Origin: Knoellia flava TL1
GTDB lineage: Bacteria > Actinomycetota > Actinomycetes > Actinomycetales > Dermatophilaceae
Length of the DNA stretch: 64,000 bases
Direction of reading: 5' to 3'
Assembly (NCBI RefSeq): GCF_000768675.1
Contig: NZ_AVPI01000011.1
Location: forward strand, 27,641-91,640
The translations under genes and the position numbers were made by a program. This document shows, one piece after another, positions 42,026 through 50,227 of this stretch; position 1 is the stretch's first letter; each line of letters begins with the position of its first letter. Under the pieces are notes generated by a model. It was given only the letters and a program-made list of their open reading frames with translations. It made no database searches and was not told the DNA's origin.

Positions 42026-43663
42026 TCAGTGGGCGAAGTGCCGGGTGCCGGTGAAGTACATCGTCACCCCGGCAGCCTGCGCCGCCTCGACGACCTCGGC
42101 GTCACGCATCGACCCACCCGGCGCGACGACGGCGCGCACACCGGCGTCGAGGAGCACCTGGAGCCCGTCGGCGAACGGGAAGAACGCGTCCGACGCCGCG
42201 ACCGCACCGGCCGCCCGCTCCAGCCCACCCGCGTTCGCGCGCGACACCGCCAGGTGGCAGGAGTCGACCCTGTTGACCTGACCCATGCCGATGCCGACCG
42301 ACGCACCGTCGGAGGCGAGCAGGATCGCGTTGGACTTCACCGCACGCACCGAGCGCCACGCGAACTGGAGGTCGGCGAGGGTCGCCTCGTCCGCCGCATC
42401 GCCGGCCACGAGTCGCCACGACGCCGCGTCGTCACCACCGACCACCTCGCCGGACTCGTCCCGCACGACGGCGTCGACCGCGTCGCGGTGCTGCATGAGC
42501 AGGCCACCGGAGATCGGCCGGATCTCCGCGCCCGCCCGCGACGGCGCGGGCGCCTCGAGCAGCCGGATGTTCTTCTTGGCCGTAAGGATCTCGAGCGCGT
42601 CGTCGTCGAACGACGGGGCGACGACGACCTCGGTGAAGATGTCGGCGACAGTGCGCGCCATGTCGGCCGTCACGGGACGGTTCGTCGCGATGATTCCGCC
42701 GAAGGCCGACACGGGGTCGCACGCGTGCGCGCGGCGGTGGGCGTCGGCGACGTCGGTCCCGACGGCGATGCCGCACGGGTTGGCGTGCTTGATGATCGCC
42801 ACCGTCGGCTGGTCGCCGTGGTCGTGGGCCGCGCGCACGGCGGCGTCCGCGTCGACGTAGTTGTTGTAGGACATCTCCTTGCCGTGCAGCTGCTTCGCCT
42901 GCGCGAGCCCCGGCTGCGGTGCGAACCCGTTGGCATACAGCGCCGCCGCCTGGTGCGGGTTCTCGCCGTAGCGCAGCACCGCCGTCTTGGTCCACGTCGC
43001 ACCCGCCCACGCCGGGAAGCCCGACCCGTCGGAGGTGTCGACGTAGGCGTTGCCCATCCACGACGCGACGTGGACGTCGTAGGTCGCCGTGTGCACGAAC
43101 GCCTTCGCGGCCAGCGCCTTGCGCTCTTCGAAGGTGAACCCCTCGCCGCGCGCGGCCTCGAGAACCGCGTCGTATGCCGTGGGGTCGACGACCACGGCGA
43201 CGCTCGGGTGGTTCTTCGCGGCCGCCCGCACCATCGACGGGCCGCCGATGTCGATGTTCTCCACGACGTCATCCGCCGCCGCGCCCGAGGCCACCGTGTC
43301 GGCGAACGGGTAGAGGTTGACGACGACGAGGTCGAAGGGCTCCACGCCGAGCTCGCCGAGCTGCGAGACGTGGTCGGGCTTGCGGGTGTCGGCGAGGATG
43401 CCGGCGTGCACCATCGGGTGCAGCGTCTTGACGCGGCCCTCGAGGCACTCGGGGAAGCCGGTGAGGTCGGCGACCTCGGTCACCGGGATGCCCAGGCCCT
43501 CGATGAGCGCGGCCGAGCCACCGGTGGAGACGATCGAGACGCCGGCGTCGTGCAGGCCGCGGGCGAGGTCCTCGAGGCCGGTCTTGTCGAAGACCGAGAC
43601 GAGCGCACGGCGGATCGGGCGGCGGTCCTGCGTGGGTCCGGGCGGGGTGACGGAGACGGCCAT
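42026..43663 (-). CDS. purH: bifunctional AICAR transformylase / IMP cyclohydrolase
   Basis: A 545-residue enzyme for the last two steps of IMP synthesis, using 10-formyl-THF. The N-terminal MGS-like cyclohydrolase domain has [40 protein letters not shown] and NLYPF. The C-terminal transformylase has [43 protein letters not shown] and [16 protein letters not shown] stands 7 nt before the ATG. A ZTP riboswitch occupies the space upstream, so synthesis is tied to the AICAR phosphate pool. It follows purN in the same direction, an order shared with mycobacteria. Confidence 0.96.
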   Translation of the reverse strand: MAVSVTPPGPTQDRRPIRRALVSVFDKTGLEDLARGLHDAGVSIVSTGGSAALIEGLGIPVTEVADLTGFPECLEGRVKTLHPMVHAGILADTRKPDHVSQLGELGVEPFDLVVVNLYPFADTVASGAAADDVVENIDIGGPSMVRAAAKNHPSVAVVVDPTAYDAVLEAARGEGFTFEERKALAAKAFVHTATYDVHVASWMGNAYVDTSDGSGFPAWAGATWTKTAVLRYGENPHQAAALYANGFAPQPGLAQAKQLHGKEMSYNNYVDADAAVRAAHDHGDQPTVAIIKHANPCGIAVGTDVADAHRRAHACDPVSAFGGIIATNRPVTADMARTVADIFTEVVVAPSFDDDALEILTAKKNIRLLEAPAPSRAGAEIRPISGGLLMQHRDAVDAVVRDESGEVVGGDDAASWRLVAGDAADEATLADLQFAWRSVRAVKSNAILLASDGASVGIGMGQVNRVDSCHLAVSRANAGGLERAAGAVAASDAFFPFADGLQVLLDAGVRAVVAPGGSMRDAEVVEAAQAAGVTMYFTGTRHFAH

Positions 43664-43711
43664 GGCAAGGCTCCAATTCGGCGACGAGGGGTGCGGGCGT
43701 GCGGTCAGGTG

Positions 43712-43790
43712 GCCGGGTGCACCCAGGCGGGCGATGCGCTCCCTCGTTGACTCCCCGGTGGTGGTCCACCCTCGCCAGTCGTCGCCCCGA
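43712..43790 (-). promoter_or_regulatory. ZTP (pfl) riboswitch upstream of purH
   Basis: The minus strand between purN and purH shows the conserved pieces of the ZTP aptamer in order: GGGGCGACGACTGGCGA, a GGTGG-ACCA-CCACC stem followed by GGGGAG, a variable linker, and TCGCCCGCCTGGGTGCA. GGGCGA can pair with TCGCCC as P1 and GGCG with CGCC as the pseudoknot. ZTP riboswitches turn on folate and purine genes when AICAR nucleotides build up, which fits purH exactly. No T-rich terminator is visible, so control may be by access to the ribosome-binding site. Confidence 0.85.
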
Positions 43791-43792
43791 GT

Positions 43793-44383
43793 CTAACGGC
43801 CCGCGGGACCTGCCTCGCCCCGCCCCATCCGGCCGACGAGCTCGACGAGCAGCTCGCGCTCCTGCACCTTGATGCGCTCGTGCAGGCTCTCCTCGGTGTC
43901 GTGGTCGAGGATCTCGACGGCGCGCTGCGCGAGGATCGGCCCGGTGTCGACGCCGGCGTCGACGAGGTGCGCCGTCGTCCCGGTGACCTTGACGCCGTGG
44001 GCGAGGGCGTCGCGGACGGCGTGCGCCCCGGGGAAGCTGGGCAGGAGCGCCGGGTGCGTGTTGAGGATCGTCCGGCCTTCCAGCGTCGCCGGCCCGAGGA
44101 TCTTCATGAACCCGGCCGTGACGACGAAGTCCGGTGCGCGAGAGGCGATCTCGGCAGCCAACGCCTCGTCCCAGGCGCCGCGGTCCGCGAAGTCGCGCAC
44201 CCGGCATACGAAGGTCTCGACACCCGCTCGCTCCGCGCGGCGCAGGCCCTCGATGTCGTCACGGTCCGCTCCCACCGCGAGGACACGGACCCCGTATGCC
44301 GGGTCGAGAGTCGCGTCGAGCAGTGCCTGGAGGAGGGTGCCGGACCCGGAGACGAGGACGACGATGCCGGCGGGTGCGCTCAC
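43793..44383 (-). CDS. purN: phosphoribosylglycinamide formyltransferase
   Basis: A 196-residue enzyme transferring a formyl group from 10-formyl-THF to GAR, the third step of purine synthesis. Motifs are VVLVSGSGTLLQALLDA at the N-terminus, VVTAGFMKILGP, the catalytic asparagine-histidine in ILNTHPALLPSFPGAHAVRDAL and the aspartate in VDAGVDTGPIL. The GTG at 44383 is chosen over 44392 because a TAGGGT box ends 7 nt before it, giving a leaderless mRNA. Downstream are the ZTP riboswitch and purH; upstream is the PerM-like gene, 31 nt away. Confidence 0.94.
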   Translation of the reverse strand: MSAPAGIVVLVSGSGTLLQALLDATLDPAYGVRVLAVGADRDDIEGLRRAERAGVETFVCRVRDFADRGAWDEALAAEIASRAPDFVVTAGFMKILGPATLEGRTILNTHPALLPSFPGAHAVRDALAHGVKVTGTTAHLVDAGVDTGPILAQRAVEILDHDTEESLHERIKVQERELLVELVGRMGRGEAGPAGR

Positions 44384-44390
44384 GCCGAGC

Positions 44391-44396
44391 ACCCTA
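44391..44396 (-). promoter_or_regulatory. -10 box of purN, leaderless arrangement
   Basis: TAGGGT on the minus strand, 7 nt before the GTG at 44383. It lies in the short gap after the PerM-like gene, so purN-purH can be transcribed independently of it. Confidence 0.5.
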
Positions 44397-44413
44397 CCGA
44401 CAGCCGCGAGAGG

Positions 44414-45661
44414 TCAGCGGCGCAGTCTCCAGGCGTCCCACGCGACGACGGCGAGCGCACCGACGAGCAGCTCCGCCGTCACCGCGAGCGCCGTCCACGA
44501 CGCCGGGGTGCCGACGTCGCCGAGCCGGTAGGCGCCGAGCGATCCCCCGCCGAGGGCGTCGAGGATCCCGACGGCCACCCCCACGAAGAGGCAGGCGACG
44601 ATCGCGACCGACGCCTTCGTGCGGAGTGAGGAGAGGCGGGCGACAGAGGCGAGCGAGCGTCGGCCGACGTAGCCGCCGACGAGCACCGGCACGAGGACGA
44701 GCAGCCGGGCGAACCACGGGAACTCTCCCGGCTCGGGCATGGCGCCGAAGACCGGCACGAGCGGCATGAGCCCGCTCGTCGAGCCGGCGAGCGAGGTGTG
44801 CGCCCCGTCGACGACGGAGAACCCGGGTCCGGCGAGGAGGCCGACCACCCACAGCGCGAGGTTGGGCAGGGCCGCGAGCTGGACGGCGACGAGCAGGACA
44901 CCGCCGACGAAGCCGGCGCCGAGCTCGGACTGCAGGCTCGTCACCTCGCCCCACCGCAGCGCGACGGCGCCGACGACGACGAGCGCGGCGGCGCCGAGCA
45001 GCACAGCCAGCCCGTGGGCACCCGGACGGGCCGCGCGGCGCACCGTGTCGGGCAGGACGACGCCATCGAACCGCGGGCCGAGCACATCGGCTTCGCGGGC
45101 CAGCCGGCGGACGGCGAGCGCGAGCGCGACGAGCGGGACGACGGCGAGGGCCACGGGCAGGCTGAGCCAGCGCAGCGGCAGCGAGCCGACGAGGGTGAGG
45201 GCGACCGCGAGACCGGTGGCCACGGCATACCCGAGCCACCAACGGCAGGCGACCATGAGGACGGAGCGAGGCAGGAGGTCCGCCGCGAAGGCGTCGTCGA
45301 CGTCGGCGGTGTCGAGCGCACGCCCCGCGCCTCTCGCGGCGAACCAGACGGCGAGGGCGCCGAGCACGAGGGGGACGAACGCGATGTTGGTCGCGCCGGC
45401 GCCGAGGTGCGCGCCGTGGACGAGCAGCCAGAGCGAGGCACCCGCGCCGAGCGGTTCGGCGAGCGAGTCGCCGGCCCGCGGGTCGAGCAGCCAGCCCATC
45501 ATGGTGGGCACGAGCACAACGAGCAGCGAGACGAGACCGGTGAGCAAGCCGACGCCCACGTCGCGCACGGTTTCGGGCAGCCACGACGGCGAAGGCTCGC
45601 CCGCCGTGCCGTCCGCGTCGGCGGAGGGGCGCGCACCACGAAGCATCTCCAGGACCGTCAT
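44414..45661 (-). CDS. DUF6350 / PerM-like multi-pass membrane protein
   Basis: A 415-residue integral membrane protein with about 9-10 hydrophobic helices (for example VGLLTGLVSLLVVLVPTMMGWLL, ALTLVGSLPLRWLSLPVALAVV, GLAVLLGAAALVVVGAVAL) and a conserved region GFSVVDGAHTSLAGSTSGLMPLVPVFGAMPEPGEFPWFA. It belongs to the family annotated cell division protein PerM or DUF6350. Position between sucCD and purN matches M. tuberculosis perM, a protein needed for cell division under stress, which is the main support. ATG at 45661 has GGGGGAG about 11 nt upstream. Biochemical role unknown. Confidence 0.8.
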   Translation of the reverse strand: MTVLEMLRGARPSADADGTAGEPSPSWLPETVRDVGVGLLTGLVSLLVVLVPTMMGWLLDPRAGDSLAEPLGAGASLWLLVHGAHLGAGATNIAFVPLVLGALAVWFAARGAGRALDTADVDDAFAADLLPRSVLMVACRWWLGYAVATGLAVALTLVGSLPLRWLSLPVALAVVPLVALALAVRRLAREADVLGPRFDGVVLPDTVRRAARPGAHGLAVLLGAAALVVVGAVALRWGEVTSLQSELGAGFVGGVLLVAVQLAALPNLALWVVGLLAGPGFSVVDGAHTSLAGSTSGLMPLVPVFGAMPEPGEFPWFARLLVLVPVLVGGYVGRRSLASVARLSSLRTKASVAIVACLFVGVAVGILDALGGGSLGAYRLGDVGTPASWTALAVTAELLVGALAVVAWDAWRLRR

Positions 45662-45794
45662 CGCGGCCCAGTCTCCCCCGCGAGACGCCCATGACCCGGC
45701 CGCACACGCCGGGCCGGGGCGAATGCGACGCTCTGGCCTCCGCGCATCCGTCGTCGTGGCCGAGCACGGCGCTGACCCCGGCAGGGTCGCACAG

Positions 45795-45841
45795 GCGAGC
45801 GGGCGGCACACCGAAGCCTTCTCGGTATGCCGCCCGCTCGC
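45795..45841 (-). terminator. terminator of the sucC-sucD operon
   Basis: GCGAGCGGGCGGCA (45795-45808) pairs with 45828-45841, with ACCGA/TCGGT continuing the stem. It starts 15 nt past the sucD stop and contains one interspersed GTATGCC motif. Confidence 0.7.
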
Positions 45842-45855
45842 GGTGCGTGGACGCG

Positions 45856-46755
45856 TCAGGAACGCGGCTCGAGCCCCATCCCCTTGAGGATCTCGTGCAT
45901 GAGCGCGGCCGTCTCGGACGGCGTCTTGCCGACCTTGACGCCGGCGGCCTCGAGGGCCTCCTTCTTGGCCTGCGCCGTGCCGGAGGAGCCGGAGACGATG
46001 GCGCCTGCGTGGCCCATGGTCTTGCCCTCGGGCGCGGTGAAGCCGGCGACGTAGCCGACGACCGGCTTCGTGACGTGCTCCTTGATGTAGGCCGCGGCCC
46101 GCTCCTCGGCGTCGCCGCCGATCTCGCCGATCATGACGATCGCCTTCGTCTCGGGGTCGGCCTCGAAGGCCTCGAGCGCGTCGATGTGCGTCGTGCCGAC
46201 GATCGGGTCGCCGCCGATGCCGATGGCCGTCGAGAAGCCGTAGTCACGCAGCTCGTACATCATCTGGTAGGTCAGCGTGCCCGACTTCGAGACGAGGCCG
46301 ACCGGGCCCTTGCCCGCGATGGTGTGCGGCGTGATGCCGGCGAGCGACTCCTCCGGCGTGATGATGCCCGGGCAGTTCGGGCCGATGATCCGGGTCTTCT
46401 TGCCGATCGAGTAGTTGAAGAACTCGGCGGTGTCCTTGACCGGGATGCCCTCGGTGATGACGACGAGCAGCGGGATCTCGGCGTCGATCGCCTCGATGGC
46501 GGCGTCCTTGGCGAAGGGCGGCGGGACGAAGGCGACCGAGACGTTGGCGCCGGTGGCCTCCATGGCCTCCTTGACCGAGCCGAAGACGGGCAGCTCCTTG
46601 CCGCCGATCTCGGCGGTCGTGCCGGCCTTGCGGGCGTTGACGCCACCGACGATGTCGGCACCGGCGTCGAGCATGAGGGCGGTGTGCTTGGAGCCCATGC
46701 CGCCGGTCATGCCCTGGACGATGATCTTGCTGTCAGCGTTGAGGTAGATGGACAT
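45856..46755 (-). CDS. sucD: succinate-CoA ligase, ADP-forming, alpha subunit
   Basis: A 299-residue TCA-cycle subunit that binds CoA and carries the phosphohistidine. The CoA-binding Rossmann part has [20 protein letters not shown], followed by [30 protein letters not shown] and KSGTLTYQM. The active histidine is in [13 protein letters not shown]. It follows sucC after 39 nt in one operon closed by the hairpin at 45795. Length and motifs are complete. Confidence 0.96.
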   Translation of the reverse strand: MSIYLNADSKIIVQGMTGGMGSKHTALMLDAGADIVGGVNARKAGTTAEIGGKELPVFGSVKEAMEATGANVSVAFVPPPFAKDAAIEAIDAEIPLLVVITEGIPVKDTAEFFNYSIGKKTRIIGPNCPGIITPEESLAGITPHTIAGKGPVGLVSKSGTLTYQMMYELRDYGFSTAIGIGGDPIVGTTHIDALEAFEADPETKAIVMIGEIGGDAEERAAAYIKEHVTKPVVGYVAGFTAPEGKTMGHAGAIVSGSSGTAQAKKEALEAAGVKVGKTPSETAALMHEILKGMGLEPRS

Positions 46756-46794
46756 GTGTGTCGCTGTTCCTTTGCGTTCGTCAGCTGTCAGCGG

Positions 46795-47970
46795 TCACTT
46801 GGAAGCGGCGAGCTCGGCGGCCTTGGCCGCGGCGCCGTCCATCGTGTCGACCTGGGTCACGAGCGGGTGGGCGAGCTCGTCGAGGATCGCCCGGCCCTGC
46901 TCGACGTTGTTGCCGTCGAGGCGCACGACGAGCGGCTTCGTGGCGGCGTCGCCGAGGATCTCGAGCGCGCCCTTGATGCCGTTGGCGACCTCGTCGCACG
47001 CGGTGATGCCGCCGAAGACGTTGACGAAGACGGCGCGAACCTGCTCGTCGCCGAGGATGACGTCGAGGCCGTCTGCCATGACCTGCGCGTTGGCGCCGCC
47101 ACCGATGTCGAGGAAGTTCGCGGGCTTCACGCCGTGCTGCTCACCGGCGTAGGCGACGACGTCGAGGGTGCTCATGACGAGCCCGGCGCCGTTGCCGATG
47201 ATGCCGACCTCGCCGTCGAGCTTGACGTAGTTGAGGCCCTTGGCCTTGGCCTTGGCCTCGAGCGGGTCGGCCGCGGCCTTGTCCTCGAGCGCCGCGTGCT
47301 CCTCGTGACGGAACTCTGCGTTCTCGTCGAGCGTGACCTTGCCGTCGAGGGCGACGATGTTGCCGTCGTTGTCCTTGACGAGCGGGTTGACCTCGACGAG
47401 CGTCGCGTCCTCGTCGCGGTAGACCGCCCACAGCTTCTCGAGGACGGGGACGATCGCGGCGCCGGTCTCGGCGTCGAAGCCGGCCGCGTCGACGATCTCC
47501 TGGGCCTTGGCGGTGTCGATGCCGACGTTGGGGTCGACGGCGATGCGCGCGAGGGCCTCGGGACGCTCGACGGCGAGCTGCTCGATGTCCATGCCTCCCT
47601 CCTTGCTGCACATCGCGAGGTAGGAGCGGTTCGTGCGGTCGAGCAGGATGGAGAAGTAGTACTCCTCGGCGATCTGCGCGCCCTGGGCGATCATCACCTG
47701 GTGGACCGTGTGGCCCTTGATGTCCATGCCGAGGATCTCGCCGGCCAGCTGCTCGGCCTCGTCAGCCGACTTGGCGACCTTGACGCCGCCGGCCTTGCCA
47801 CGCCCGCCCGTCTTGACCTGGGCCTTGACGACGCTGACGCCGCCGCTCTTAGTGCCGATCGTCTCGGCGGCCGCGCGGGCCTCCTCGGCGGTGGTGGCGA
47901 CTGCGCCTGCCAGCACGGGTACACCGTGCTTCTCGAACACATCTCGTGCCTGGTACTCGAAAAGGTCCAC
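46795..47970 (-). CDS. sucC: succinate-CoA ligase, ADP-forming, beta subunit
   Basis: A 391-residue ATP-grasp subunit that binds nucleotide and succinate. [22 protein letters not shown] is the usual N-terminus. [17 protein letters not shown] is the nucleotide loop, and [34 protein letters not shown] and [13 protein letters not shown] complete the family set. GTG at 47970 is preceded by GAGGACGGG. It is the first gene of sucCD and diverges from a lipase gene. The same order occurs in M. tuberculosis (Rv0951-Rv0952). Confidence 0.96.
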   Translation of the reverse strand: MDLFEYQARDVFEKHGVPVLAGAVATTAEEARAAAETIGTKSGGVSVVKAQVKTGGRGKAGGVKVAKSADEAEQLAGEILGMDIKGHTVHQVMIAQGAQIAEEYYFSILLDRTNRSYLAMCSKEGGMDIEQLAVERPEALARIAVDPNVGIDTAKAQEIVDAAGFDAETGAAIVPVLEKLWAVYRDEDATLVEVNPLVKDNDGNIVALDGKVTLDENAEFRHEEHAALEDKAAADPLEAKAKAKGLNYVKLDGEVGIIGNGAGLVMSTLDVVAYAGEQHGVKPANFLDIGGGANAQVMADGLDVILGDEQVRAVFVNVFGGITACDEVANGIKGALEILGDAATKPLVVRLDGNNVEQGRAILDELAHPLVTQVDTMDGAAAKAAELAASK

Positions 47971-48143
47971 GGATTCGTTCCCGTCCTCACGCGTTCATTT
48001 GGGGTGACCACTGGTCCGTTCGGGCCGACTCTAGCGCCGCCGCGAGGGCGCCATCCTCCGCGGGTCTCGATCCGGACACGGCGACAACGGTGATTCGCAC
48101 GACACCGCCAACCGGCTCCCGCGCGAAGTACGGTGAATCCACC

Positions 48144-49139
48144 ATGGATGCCTCGATGTGGATGCACCCCGCGGACCAGCGGACGTCGACGATGGGGCGC
48201 GCCCGCCGCGCCCTCGGATCGGCCACGGCCGCCGCCCGGAGCCTGGGCCCGCTCCTCACCCCGCGCGCCATGGTCGGCATGGCCATCGAGACGGCGTGGA
48301 TGACGACCCATCTCGCGACCTACCCGCTCGGGATCTTCCAGGAGAAGGCCGACGGCCGCCGTGGCTACCGCATCGAGCACCTCGCCCCGGTCCAGCGCGG
48401 CCTGCTCATCTCCAACGTCGAGGCGGCCGGGACGCCGATCCTCCTCGTGCACGGGATCATCGACAACCGGTCGATCTTCACCCTGCTCCGCCGTGGGCTC
48501 ACCCGCCGCGGCTTCGGCTCGATCTATGCCATGAACTACTCGCCGTTCACCGCCGACGTCCGCACCGCCGCCGCGCAGCTCGGCGAGGAGATCGAGGCGA
48601 TCGTCGCCGAGACCGGCTACGAGAAGATCCACGTCGTCGGCCACAGCCTCGGCGGCCTCATCGCGCGCTACTACGTCACCCGGCTCGGGGGCGACGAACG
48701 CGTCCACACGCTCGTCACGCTCGGCACGCCCCACCAGGGCACGTATGCCGCCTACGCGTCACCGACGCGGCTCACCGCCCAGATGCGCCCCGGCAGCGGC
48801 CTCATCCGCGAGCTCGAGGAGCCCGCGACCGGCTGCACGACACGGTTCATCTGCTACTGGTCCGACAGCGACCTCGTCATCGTCCCGCAGGGCAGCGGCG
48901 CGCTGCGCCACCCCGACCTCTCCGTCCGCAACATCCGCCTGCACGGCGTCGGGCACATCTCGCTCGCGGTCGTCGGTGACGTCGTCCACGGCATCTCGAC
49001 CGCCCTCGCCGAGCTCGACCACGACGGTGCGACGGTGACGCCGGGCGTCACCCCGCTCGCCCCGCGCGACAGGTCCGACAGCGGTGCGCGACGTTCGACG
49101 CGGGTGGGCGGACGGCATACGGCATCGTCGGGAAAGTGA
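48144..49139 (+). CDS. alpha/beta-hydrolase, lipase-like
   Basis: A 331-residue esterase or lipase. GTPILLVHGIIDNRSIFTLLRRGL forms the oxyanion region, Ser168 lies in VVGHSLGGLIARYYV, and TLGTPHQGTY and HGVGHISLAV supply the typical C-terminal motifs and histidine. The set matches triacylglycerol lipase / LipA-like proteins of actinobacteria. A weakly hydrophobic stretch near residues 35-60 may contact the membrane; no clear signal peptide. ATG at 48144 is chosen over later ATGs because TACGGT lies 9 nt ahead of it. It is monocistronic between sucC and the M23 gene. Confidence 0.82.
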   Translation: MDASMWMHPADQRTSTMGRARRALGSATAAARSLGPLLTPRAMVGMAIETAWMTTHLATYPLGIFQEKADGRRGYRIEHLAPVQRGLLISNVEAAGTPILLVHGIIDNRSIFTLLRRGLTRRGFGSIYAMNYSPFTADVRTAAAQLGEEIEAIVAETGYEKIHVVGHSLGGLIARYYVTRLGGDERVHTLVTLGTPHQGTYAAYASPTRLTAQMRPGSGLIRELEEPATGCTTRFICYWSDSDLVIVPQGSGALRHPDLSVRNIRLHGVGHISLAVVGDVVHGISTALAELDHDGATVTPGVTPLAPRDRSDSGARRSTRVGGRHTASSGK

Positions 49140-49149
49140 CGCGCGTCAC
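49136..49149. promoter_or_regulatory. 14-bp palindrome at the lipase 3' end
   Basis: GTGACGCGCGTCAC overlaps the lipase stop codon and resembles a Crp-type site (TGAC-N4-GTCA core). It lies about 95 bp upstream of the M23 promoter. Confidence 0.35.
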
Positions 49150-49170
49150 ATCGTGACGCAAACATCGTGG

Positions 49171-49196
49171 TGAGAGCCCGGAAACACGGGCTCTCA
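49171..49196 (+). terminator. hairpin after the lipase gene
   Basis: TGAGAGCCCG-GAAACA-CGGGCTCTCA, a perfect 10-bp stem 31 nt after the lipase stop. Confidence 0.65.
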
Positions 49197-49230
49197 CGCG
49201 TTGCCTCGATCCCAAGATCCACACTCGGGT

Positions 49231-49258
49231 TTGGATAACGGTCAGGTCACGGTACGGT
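49231..49258 (+). promoter_or_regulatory. promoter of the M23 peptidase gene
   Basis: TTGGAT (49231) and TACGGT (49253) are 16 nt apart. The spacer holds GATAACGGTCAGGTCACGG, a direct-repeat pattern (ATAAC and GTCAC 11 bp apart) like MtrA sites found in front of cell-wall hydrolase genes. The MtrA link is inference. Confidence 0.45.
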
Positions 49259-49297
49259 GGTCGCTCCCGTGTCCCCTGCACGTGAGGTTTCCCTGCC

Positions 49298-50083
49298 TTG
49301 AGTACCCCCTACGAGGGGCGTCACCGTGGCCGGCATCGCAAACCTGCGACAAGCCGAGTCTCCCGCGCCCTGCACCCGGGCTTCGTGTTGCCCAGCGCCG
49401 CTGCCGCGGCCCTGGTCGTCACCGCCACCGGTGCATCCGTTGCCGAGTCCGCGCCGGTCACCCTCGACCTGACCGCGGCCCAGGCCCAGACGGCCCGTGA
49501 CCAGGCCGCGACCGAGGTCGCCGACCAGGCCGACCTCTCGTCGCGCCGCCAGCAGGTCGCGCTGCAGACCGCGGCGATCCAGGGTCGCGTCACCGAGCAG
49601 AAGCGGGTCGCCCGCAACAACGCCAGGGTCGCCGCGGCGGCCAAGGCCAAGGCGGCCGCTGCCGCCGCGGCCAAGGCCAAGGCCGAGCGCGAGGGCAAGC
49701 GCTGGGTCATGCCCATCGCCGGCGCGACCTTCACGTCGGGCTACGGCATGCGCTGGGGACGCATGCACTGGGGCAACGACTTCGGCACCGCGGTCGGCAC
49801 GCCGCTGCGCGCCATGTCCAAGGGCACCGTCACCTTCGTCGGCCACCACGGCAACATGGGCAAGCTCGTCCGCATCAAGTACTGGGACGGCACCGAGTCC
49901 TACTACGCCCACATGGACAGCTACTCCGCCCACGTCGGCGAGTCCGTCATGCCGGGTGACATCGTCGGGCGGACCGGCAACACCGGTCGCTCCACGGGGC
50001 CGCACCTGCACCTCGAGATCCACCCGGACGGCGGCGGCGCGGTCAACCCCGCACCGTGGCTGGCTGCGAAGGGCCTGCAGTGA
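49298..50083 (+). CDS. M23-family peptidoglycan endopeptidase
   Basis: A 261-residue exported protein. A basic N-terminus and hydrophobic segment (PSAAAAALVVTATGASVA) act as signal sequence. An Ala/Lys-rich coiled-coil region (about 60-130) follows, then an M23 (LytM) domain with zinc ligands His157 and Asp161 in HWGNDFG, and His236/His238 in PHLHLE. Such enzymes cut peptide crosslinks in peptidoglycan during growth. The start is an unusual TTG at 49298, supported by GTGAGG upstream and by the signal sequence beginning there. It corresponds in place to Rv0950c of M. tuberculosis. Confidence 0.88.
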   Translation: MSTPYEGRHRGRHRKPATSRVSRALHPGFVLPSAAAAALVVTATGASVAESAPVTLDLTAAQAQTARDQAATEVADQADLSSRRQQVALQTAAIQGRVTEQKRVARNNARVAAAAKAKAAAAAAAKAKAEREGKRWVMPIAGATFTSGYGMRWGRMHWGNDFGTAVGTPLRAMSKGTVTFVGHHGNMGKLVRIKYWDGTESYYAHMDSYSAHVGESVMPGDIVGRTGNTGRSTGPHLHLEIHPDGGGAVNPAPWLAAKGLQ

Positions 50084-50102
50084 GCTGAGGCTCAACACGT
50101 CG

Positions 50103-50137
50103 CGAAGGGCGGCACCCGACGGGGGTGCCGCCCTTCG
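50103..50137. terminator. bidirectional hairpin between M23 and pcrA genes
   Basis: CGAAGGGCGGCACCC (50103-50117) pairs exactly with 50123-50137. It lies between converging genes. A short tandem duplication of GGCGTCCTCCGGCCCGTA follows (50137-50175). Confidence 0.7.
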
Positions 50138-50227
50138 GCGTCCTCCGGCCCGTATGGCGTCCTCCGGCCCGTAGGCCGGGTGCCGCGGTCCGCGCGCGCC
50201 GGACATTCGCGGCCCGGAGAACCGGCG

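Noticed and set aside
49140..49297. c-di-AMP (ydaO) riboswitch before the M23 peptidase
   Set aside because: The leader is too short and the conserved ydaO core is missing; a terminator hairpin and a normal promoter explain the region.
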